A stretch of DNA of 64,000 bases, taken from assembly GCA_050084515.1 (NCBI GenBank), contig CM114272.1, positions 51,274,001-51,338,000 on the forward strand. The letters are read 5' to 3'. The notes below the pieces were generated by a model that saw only the letters and a list, made by a program, of their open reading frames with translations, did no database searches and was not told where the DNA came from. How positions within the stretch are numbered: the stretch's first letter is position 1; the number at the start of each line of letters is the position of its first letter. The position numbers and the translations under genes are program-made. This DNA is from Blasia pusilla. Its lineage: Eukaryota; Marchantiophyta; Marchantiopsida; Blasiales. Shown one piece after another: positions 56,006-64,000 of the stretch.

Positions 56006-58684
56006 GATTGTTCATGGGGATTCTCCATCATCCATTTTGCAAGTGAAATGGATTTAATGCTACATGTGGCTTGGGAAGTCGATGAAGATGTTTGATTGAA
56101 CATACAAAATTACACATGTGTTATAATGTCAACCCTCAAGCTCACTTTACTGATTCTTGTCAGACTCTTAAGGAGATTCTGGTCCTTTTCTTACGCCTTT
56201 CATTTCTCTTTGATAGCAAGGAAAAGACATTTACTATTACCACCCCTTAACACAAGAATTGGGTAACCAACCCTCCTAAAAAAAATCAAGATTGCTACTT
56301 CCATCAAGGAAGCTTTCTTTCTTTATCAAAAGTGTAAGAAATAAGTAAGGCACCCTCACAATCATTCTACCTCAAACCAAGATATGAAAACTTTAGGAGA
56401 GCTATAACATTATAAGGATTATTAAGAAAGAAAGAATATATTCCTACGTCCAAAAGTATCCTATTTAAGGATGAAATTTTTTCTTGAATTGCAACCTTAC
56501 ATGAAATCTAGCAAGATCTTTATCATACTTAAATCTAGATGCCTTGAGCAAATAGTAGTCTTTTTTGTTGTAGAGAAACCTTGAAGTTCTTAGAAAAGGA
56601 AGAGTGAGGTTATCTAAATCCAAAAGTCAAAGGGGTATTTCAATGTCATCGGTTTTTTTCATGTTTGTCCAAAAATTGTACTCAAAATTTTTCAAGAGAA
56701 AATTGATTAGGTGTCTATTATTAGGAAGGATGAGGAGTCTTGTATCTTCTCCATGTTTCAGATATTTTCTTTCCTTTATAGTGCTTAATGGTGACGTATG
56801 GCATATGCTCATTAGAGAATATTGGATTCTCCAAAATTAGCATAGAAGGAGCAGAAATGGAATGCGACTTGTTAGTTGTCTTCTTGGAGAGGTAACTCCT
56901 CAAATATGGTCATATAAGAAATTTAATTGAATAAATTAGACACAATCATTTAAATCGCTAGCCCCAATTTGGATGAATTACCCGAGGAATTACAAGAGTA
57001 AAGTGTATAGCATGAACCACTACCTCACAACCAATAAGGATGGCCACTCAAAATTGATGAGGAAATAAATGGGTGTTGAAATGGGAAAGTAAAGGGATCG
57101 ACTAGCCAAGCGGTATCATACCTCTCCAATAGCCAAAGGTCGAACATGAAAAGGAGGCTTATTCAAAGCCAATAAATGACAAGCCCCCAAGATCCTAGAG
57201 ATAGATTAGGGAAAACGACTTATCACAATATGTGCAAAACACATTATATAGAGAGATAATGCCACTTGTTGAATCACTTAGGATAAATGAATTATGGAGA
57301 TGCTTAAAAACCCATTCTTGATAGCATATATTCTGATAAGAGAGAACTATAATAAAAAAAATCCCTCTTGAAAATTTCCCATTCAAGTTCTAAGTTGAGA
57401 TCCATCATATAGTCTTCAACAAACGATGATGCATCGCCACGTGAAGGAGGGTGAAGAGCTTTTGTTGCACCTCCCCTTGGAGGAAGAAATGAAACCCACT
57501 GGGAAAAGAGTAATAGGAAATATCAATCATTAATATATATTGGATCACACACGAATCTTTTGAATTGGATAAGAAAAAAAATTTGGTGATGAGACAATGA
57601 GCAATAGGAATAAGTGTGTAGAGTGGATAATAAGGAACACAAGGATAGAGAGAGCAAAGGAGATGAATTTAGATGGAGATAGATGAGGAGATAAAAGACC
57701 ACAATGTGGAACTAACTATGTTGGGGAAGGATGGGGAGAAAGAGGAGGGATAATGGTAGAAAATATTAGAGCTGGAAGCAGGGGTTGAAATGAGATATGT
57801 GAGGATGGCAAAGTACGAGTACTGGATTGACTCCAATTGAGATTATGATAAGTGGAAATAGATGGAGATGGGATAAGAGGAGGATTGGGACGGAATATAG
57901 AGAGTGCAATGGATGTATGAGTATGAGGGAGAAAATGATTATATCTACGATGAGGAGGGAAATCAAGGGGTTAGTTTAGGCCTATCCCCTTGATGAGAGG
58001 AAATGGATTATCAAGTTATGTGTCCATAAGACCAGATTTAGGCATATCATTCCATCTAAAAGCCATCCATCAACGATTGATATGAAGGATGAGGTTGTAA
58101 TGCTAGGCCGAGCATATAACAACAGATGGAAAAATAATAGGAACCCTCCAATCTGATTCTAACTAATCATTTGCATCATAAAATTTTGAAATCTGTGAAA
58201 TTACGTTGAGGAATCCATAAACATACAATAGAAGAAAAATAGACTTTTATAACTTGATAATAAATTACTTATATACAAAATAACTCAAATTATAACTTAA
58301 TTGGTTTATTTTAGTTTTTATGACTTACCCAAATCAATATAGTCAGATCCTCGTTATTCATAAAGTAATTGTAGTCATATGTAAGAAAATAATTAATAAA
58401 AAAATTTAATGTCATCAAATACTATGTTAAAAACACGGCTGAAATGAAATAGATTCAAAATTTATCTCAAATTTATTCGAAAATATAAAATAAAATCTTG
58501 CCTTCCTCCCCGCAAGTGGCTACATCCCCTTTCTCATAAGGTTAGTCTCAAAGGATACACCCAAAAGGAATAGTTTGTTGTGAAGTCAAGCCATCATAGT
58601 CTCCCTCAAATATATTTCGACCAAGAAATTAATGAAAATTGCCATGATAGAAATCTAAAAAAGGATCAACACATATAAGAATTC
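56006..58684. other. AT-rich sequence, no gene recognised
   Basis: No coding motif found. About 57.6-57.95 kb is purine-rich on the plus strand (many gga/gag words). The open frames (56604-56840 +, 57195-57386 -, 57766-57966 -) look accidental. Confidence 0.4.
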
Positions 58685-59033
58685 ACCAGCGCGAGTTGCG
58701 GGCTGGGTTCCAATTAGGCAAGCTCTTATGCAGGCCCTAAGGGCTTAGCCCACCCCACCCACCCTCTAGGCCTGCCTGCGGGCCCATCAGGGGCTAGAGC
58801 AGGCTACACGCGGGCTACCAAACGGGTGCAGGCTCGGCCAAACCAGATCTACATGATGGGATCAAGGGCTCAAGGGCAGGCTTGGATATGGTCCACAGGT
58901 ACTTAATTGGGTGGCATGTCTGTTTTTGCGCAACCTTAGTTGCATGCCTTGGGAACTTGGGCCAGCACGGACAAGTCCATCCCTAAGATAGACATAAGTC
59001 CACGGACACGGATTTTATCTATTTGCAACCTTA
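58685..59033. mobile_element. hAT-type element, copy G (left end unclear)
   Basis: GC-rich interior with gcgggctaccaaacgggtgc, matching copies B2 and F, then ggacaagtccatccc, agacataagtccacggacacg and a clear family right end TGCAACCTTA at 59024-59033. A second worn end (gcgcaacctta) at about 58938 suggests two joined copies. No matching target duplication was found. Confidence 0.55.
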
Positions 59034-59264
59034 ATTTTGATATAGGTATATGTCATTGATTAGCATCTATGTCACATCTTATTTCGACCTAGGTAGAGTT
59101 CTATCGCGTCGACGGCATAGAGAGTCAACGGGTTGTTTGGATGTAACTTCATCCCGAGATGTCGGATGAGGTTGGCAACATATTTATTGCGTCGGGAAGG
59201 TCATTTATGGAAATTTTCCTATTTTGGTCCTAGTCCGTCATGTGACCTGTTGACCGAGTCAAAA

Positions 59265-59575
59265 GTCACCCGATAACTTGTGCACGCAGGTTACCGTTGG
59301 GAGGGCTATTTTTGGGGGAAGAGCCTTTTGGCTCTTCCCAAGGGTATAAGAGTGAGAGAGATGGCTTTCTCAAGCCATCTTTCTCATTTTGAGCCTTAGG
59401 AGCGCCTCTCTTGCATAAATGTGTGTGGATGTGTAGGAGTTAGGGTGCTAGTGTCCAGATTCCCTCGTAGCAGAGGGTGGATGTGGTTCGATATGCCGAT
59501 GTAGATTCATGAGTGGAGTTTTAGGTCGGGTGAGCCGTTTTTACTACTCTTGATTCTACATGAGAAAGATGCGAG
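59265..59575 (+). repeat. LTR-like region with two hairpins
   Basis: Similar to 36166-36460. It contains a perfect stem-loop, gggaagagcc-tttt-ggctcttccc (59316-59339), a TATA-like gtataag, and a second stem-loop, agatggctt-tctc-aagccatct (59359-59380). The ends of the LTR are not fixed. Confidence 0.6.
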
Positions 59576-61360
59576 GGGGCAGGGAATTTGTTATATGCAG
59601 GTAGGCAAGCAAGTTGCTTTGGTGGGGAGCCCTTGGAGACATGTGTGTGGCATTTTGTATGTTATTTTCTGTTCGGAAGGTTGTGCGTACAAGCGCTGTC
59701 TGTTTTTCTGAGATTTCGCTAGAACGGGTTGGCGGGAGACAAAAGTAGAGTGTAGCGTGACATGTGGCGATGGGTGTGCCTGAGCGAGTATCGGGAAAGT
59801 GGGATGAGAGCTTGATTATGAAATGTACCATAGCCGCCGTGAGGGCGACCATACTAGGGCGTAGCCGGAAATTTTAGGTCGGGGGCGGCCATGGTAAGAC
59901 GTAGTCGACAATTTTAGGTCACGAGCTAGTCGAGAGTCGGGAGTTGGAGCCGTGGGAGCCGGAAGCGCCGCTGTCATGGATTTGTGGAAGTTGGGAGATC
60001 CGGCTAAAAGAGTTTGGGTGTGTGAAGGGTAAGGAGGCAACCGCATGGTTCCACATAAGGATGCGCGCCAATTGTCGAGGACGGAGCCATGGAGGTCCAC
60101 GGGTATGCAAGGCTAGAGGGCACGGGTAAGGAGTGCATAGAGCCAAGCGCCAAGTACTTGGTAGTGTAGTGCTCCAAGGTAGAGGGGAAAGGACAGGAAG
60201 GAGGGACTTTGGAGCTAGGCTGCGGTTAGAAAGAAAGAGCTGAAGGGGCTTCGAGGGTGCGGGGAAGTGCAAAGAGGGAGCGGCAGAGCAAGGCCACAGA
60301 GTTCGGATGGGGCCTCCATAGGGCACCATGCTGGCGGGAGAAGAGTGGAGAAAGGGCTCCGGAGCTGAGCTAGAAGGCGTGAGAGGGGCGACATAGGTAT
60401 ACTCGAACAGAAGGTTGGAGTGAGCCATGATGGCTCCAAAATAGCAAGAGGAGTTAATGCGGGCTCAGTAGCCTGCACCAAAAGTTGGAAGGGGCCAAGG
60501 GATCCACGTCAAGAAGGGAGAGCCGGAAGTAAGGAGTCGAGTATGAGGAAGGGAGAGGGGAGGCGTGCCGCATAGGGCGGCGTGCCCACATGGAGTTGAT
60601 GAGGTGGATCCAGAGGAAGAGTCCCTCATAGGGACGCGTGGCTACTCCCATGATGCGAGAGTGAGAACTCAGGGTCACGTCAGACAGGAAGCGAGAGAGA
60701 AAGGCTTTCGGGGGTTAAGACCAGGGTCGCGTCCATAGGGACGCGTGCGTGGCAGCCGTGGAGCAAGGTTGCATGCAATGGAGGCAACTGGTGGGCAAGG
60801 GAGCCGTGTGCAGGTGGGGACGGGGAAGGAGGAGGAAGAAAACGGGGCATAAGGGCGCAGGCCAAGGGAGGTTCGACGTGTTGGTCGAAGAGAGTGTCGT
60901 GTTGCAGAGGTTGCCGTATCATATGGAGGAGTACTTGTTGACGGTGCAGTACATTGATGGTGGGCATGATCAAGTTACCCATTCAATTCCCTTTTCCTTG
61001 CGCGTATCTTGTGTGATTGAGAGTGTTAGGTCGGGTAGTACCTGGTGCTAAATGGGTGTAGTTGTGGTGACGAGTGTAGACTCCTTTCAAGAGTAGCATG
61101 TTGGTGGATATAAGACGTTGCCGAGTAAGCGTCGCGTGTATGACCAAGAGTATATGTGATATTAGGTGAGATAGTCATGAGGCTCATGGTGAGCCCGAGT
61201 GTTGAGTGTGCGTGAGGCCGGGTGTGTCATCACGGGGTTACCATTAGCGTAGGTGAGTTAGTGAGGAGTGTGTGAGACTCTTGGTGAGTCTAAGTGCTTA
61301 AGCGGGTGAGACAAGGTTATCATCACGGCGTTCTTCCCGGGTTCGGAAGAACGGGGTAGT
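59576..61360 (+). other. leader region of the gypsy-like element
   Basis: About 1.8 kb without a convincing plus-strand frame; the long minus-strand frames (for example 59919-60428) are GC-driven. Near its end two 95-bp units each hold a small hairpin (61181-61195 and 61276-61290). Confidence 0.45.
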
Positions 61361-62607
61361 ATGAGTAGTGGTAATGGAGTGACACGGAGTGGTGTGAGAT
61401 ATCGAGGGGTTTGGAGTGAGGAACCACCCCGACTCCTATCCTTGGTTGGATCCTCATCACTAGACTGCGGGTCTAGTGATGAGATCGCAGACGGGGATGG
61501 TGATACTTGGAGAGAGATGGATGATATGGGCCATCGGGGCATGCATCGTTTCTCGGGTGCGGTAGGCACCATAGATCTAGATGATTTCATCCAAGAGTTC
61601 GACACGTGGTGTGACTTCCAGGAGATACAGACCCCTATGCGGTTCAACCCTTTTATGGCATGGAAGGGGTTGTTCCAAACTTGGAAGGTCCGCCGATGGA
61701 TGATTACATGGAGTTCCGATCTCTACACTCTGTAGAGATCGATGCCTGGAGGGTGTATTGGGCTCCAAGGTATGTGTCCTCTAGTGGCCGCAAGGCGTAT
61801 GATGGGATAGTGAGAGCAGAGAGACCTACACCATCAGCCCAAGGACTAGATGGAGAGGATGGCAGTGAGAGTGGTGAGGTGGCAAAGACCTCTTGTGGTA
61901 GAGGACCACCAAGTTTCAGTCCTACAGTGGAGTTCTTCCGATAGTCAGGGAGGAGCTACCAGGGCGTGCGTACCGACAAGCTGAAGAGTCTACAGGATTT
62001 TCAATGGAGATCGGGTGAGAGTTTGAGGGAGGTGTTCACACGCATGCTATGGTTGATCGTTGCCACATATGGGGTGATTGAGGCGCATTCAGTGCAGTAT
62101 TGGTACGGGGTGCTGGATGAGGAACTATGGAGGAGAGTTCATGATGCGATGTTGCTTCACACGGCGAAGCCCACATTGAAGGTGGTCTTCGAGTTGTCTG
62201 AGCAAGTAGAGCTCAACATGAGTGAGGAGCATGTGGTGACCACGGAGTTTTCATGGGATACGACGGGTTGACAAGTAGAAGTAGACCCACAGGTGCCCCA
62301 GCATGCATCAATACCACGGGAGCGGGCCGGAGGGCCCAGAGAGCAAGGCGGGTATCGTGAGCCGATGAGGCAACGATCCGTAGCGACATATGTTGCCCAA
62401 CAGGGGCCAAGGTTGGCTTGTTGGACGTGTGGTGGGTCACATAGGCAGAGGGATTGCCCACAGCACGGGAGAGGGCCACGCGCGCCTCCGATTGCTCAGG
62501 AGCCACAGAGGATGTCCCCACCACGGTTGCAGTGTGACCATTGTCACCAATATGGTCACACTAGGGATAGGTGTTATGATCTTCGCGGGAGGTACGTCGA
62601 GAGGTAG
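61361..62607 (+). pseudogene. gypsy-like gag with two CCHC zinc knuckles, broken
   Basis: The frame from the ATG at 61361 runs through FNPFMAWKGLFQ, then a frameshift near 61680 moves the reading to the 61660 frame (LEGPPMDDYMEFRSL). A further shift leads to the frame from 61966, which holds the capsid-like part (LREVFTRMLWLIVATYGV, LKVVFELSEQVEL) and has one TGA at 62269-62271. Two zinc knuckles follow, CWTCGGSHRQRDC (spacing CX2CX3HX4C, one residue short) and CDHCHQYGHTRDRC (CX2CX4HX4C). Gag would form the virus-like particle and bind the element's RNA. Confidence 0.72.
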
Positions 62608-62738
62608 GCAGAGGACTTGGGGGCAAGAGCATTGGTGGAGATCAAGTAGTGGGTAATCATGGTGGTAGAGTGCCATCTCCAATCATAGGAGATGGAGGAC
62701 GTGCACCCGATGTAGCGCTCCTTACGCGCATCGATTAG

Positions 62739-64000
62739 TTGAAGCAGAGGATTGCTGCAATGACGATGATGCAGTTGCAGGCATGCACGGAGCTGAGAGT
62801 AGCTAGTGTGGCGCCAGCCTCCACATCTTACCATGATGCTGGTGAGGATTTTGCGGGGATGGGATTTATGTGTAGTGCAGCTCAGGTTGAGGCTGTTGCG
62901 GTGATGACTCGAGGTGCTGCAAGAGTAACCGAGCCATCGAGAGGTGGGGTTGAGATTGACCCACAAGAGGGAACCGATGGGCTACACGCCACGGTTCCCC
63001 AATCATTCACCTTGTTGGAGGCATTTCATACACCGTCGATGGTGCCTTAGCGACCGGTAGTATCCATGGGTGGGACAGGTGCATAGTCGTCAAGCGGTTC
63101 CGAGTCACCCTAAACGTATACCTGTCTCCCTTAGAAGCCTATTACCCAAGCCTCAAATAATTTCCCCTAAATATGGACATCACAAGGAGTTGAAGAAAAA
63201 ACTACTATGTCGGCTCGGGAGGAGCCAATGTCGACCACGTTGTTGGAGGTGGCCACTAGGTTGAGCGAGGCTCTGTTGTTTTCCGCCATGGAGTTGGCGA
63301 CGTTGGGAGTTGGACCAGCGGAGGTGCTCCGACTCGCCGCCACGTTGTGTGAGCATGGAGAGATGATTGCCTCTCGTTCAGAGGTAGTTGAGGAGGTGGT
63401 GGACTTTCCCTCGAAGCAGGTGCTCGGAACGTCCCCCACTAAGTCATGGCATGCGACGACGGAAAAGTTGGTAGATATGCCAACTCGACCGGCCAATGAG
63501 CGAGCCATGATCACACTAGGTGTGATGTTGTTGGATAATCGAGCATGAGGTTTTCACTTGGTTAGTCCCACAGGTACGGTGTACCACCCGCTGCGCGTTC
63601 TACTTGATTCAGGAGCGTAGCCCTTGATGTTAGTGAAGGCGACGTGTTTGGCATTGGGTTTACGGAAAGGCGACATCGAGCGTTGTGCCTTTGAGATACA
63701 TACCTCTATTTGGGGTGTATCACCCACGCAGTACATGACTCGACAGGAGTTGGTGGTTAGACTCCAGCCAGAGCATGAGTCAGATAGTGCTATGGTGCGC
63801 ACTCAGGCGATTACGACACAAGCAGAGTCGTCTGATGTGTTGGTAGGGAGTACGGTGTTGTACCCTCTAGGTTTCATTTTGGATTTTTGGGAGGAGATAG
63901 TTTCATATATATCGGCCAGGATGACGATCAGGTGATGGACGGATGAGCCATCTACCGGTGCAGTTTGCAGGGAGTAATGGTGGTCGACCACGTGGATATA
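62739..64000 (+). pseudogene. gypsy-like protease region, incomplete
   Basis: Open pieces at 62739-63050, 63207-63548 and 63624-63935. At about 63598-63620 the reading is VLLDSGA followed by a stop, the aspartic protease active-site motif (D-S/T-G-A) of retroelements. The frame then continues with LALGLRKGDIER and FEIHTSIWG. The stop right after DSGA probably comes from a Gln or Arg codon. The window ends before RT. Confidence 0.6.

Larger units (their letters stand above)
59034..64000 (+). mobile_element. Ty3/gypsy-like retrotransposon, 5' part, runs off the window
   Basis: Order: LTR-like region (about 59260-59575), long leader, gag with two zinc knuckles, and an aspartic protease motif just before the window ends. 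RT and integrase would lie beyond 64000. Stops and one frameshift in gag show that it is not intact. The LTR limits are uncertain because no second LTR is visible; its extent was judged from similarity to 36166-36460. Confidence 0.7.

Noticed and set aside
59919-60428. 169-codon minus-strand frame in the gypsy leader
   Set aside because: Low-complexity Pro/Ser-rich reading in GC-rich sequence, with no motif.

Overview
The window looks like nuclear DNA of a land plant. Only three genes look intact: a GT47 xyloglucan-type glycosyltransferase, a GH16 xyloglucan endotransglucosylase/hydrolase (XTH) and an L-threonine aldolase. They lie in moderately GC-rich islands (about 16-25 kb and 37-46 kb). 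Everything between is AT-rich and filled with decayed transposable elements. The plant-type introns, plant cell-wall genes, tRNA-Met-primed Ty1/copia element, Ty3/gypsy remnants, hAT, Harbinger and Helitron remnants, and many nonsense changes that look like C-to-T transitions fit a large, repeat-rich plant genome. A non-seed plant (bryophyte, lycophyte or fern) is my guess from the style of the gypsy polyprotein and the odd XTH. That guess is inference.

Layout. 1-5199: a near-complete but dead Ty1/copia element whose 5' LTR is cut by the window edge; it interrupts a PIF/Harbinger (HARBI1-like) transposase gene at 5200-5600. 5.6-13.2 kb: gene-free sequence with small repeats and the best-preserved copies of a short hAT-type non-autonomous element. 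13.2-15.8 kb: a TE graveyard (copia gag, GC-rich palindromic tandem repeat, hAT DUF659 transposase piece, gypsy integrase tail). 16-25 kb: gene island with the intronless GT47 gene (17369-18862) and the four-exon XTH gene (22073-23995). 25.6-36.6 kb: AT-rich sequence with a ruined Ty3/gypsy element (about 27.3-31.5 kb), several dispersed repeats and a foldback made of two inverted LTR-like arms. 36.9-46.3 kb: a 149-bp mini-Helitron, an imperfect long inverted repeat, and the ten-exon threonine aldolase gene (39696-46258), whose largest intron holds a second mini-Helitron and a tandem duplication. 46.3-58.7 kb: AT-rich sequence with a 174-bp CT microsatellite, a repeat pair around another hAT-type element, and tandem duplications. 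59.2-64.0 kb: the 5' half of a Ty3/gypsy-like element (LTR-like region, leader, gag with two zinc knuckles, protease) that runs off the end.

The GT47 and XTH genes both point to xyloglucan in the cell wall, one adding a side-chain sugar in the Golgi and the other cutting and rejoining the chains in the wall. They lie 3.2 kb apart on the same strand. The aldolase belongs to glycine/threonine metabolism and has no visible link to them.

The two most notable items are (1) the XTH, which carries an inserted array of about eight Cys-x3-Cys-x-Asp-Gly repeats just before its C-terminal XET domain, and (2) a family of short hAT-type elements with YARNG termini and 8-bp target duplications readable at four copies, one nested inside another, several copies carrying a very GC-rich palindromic interior.
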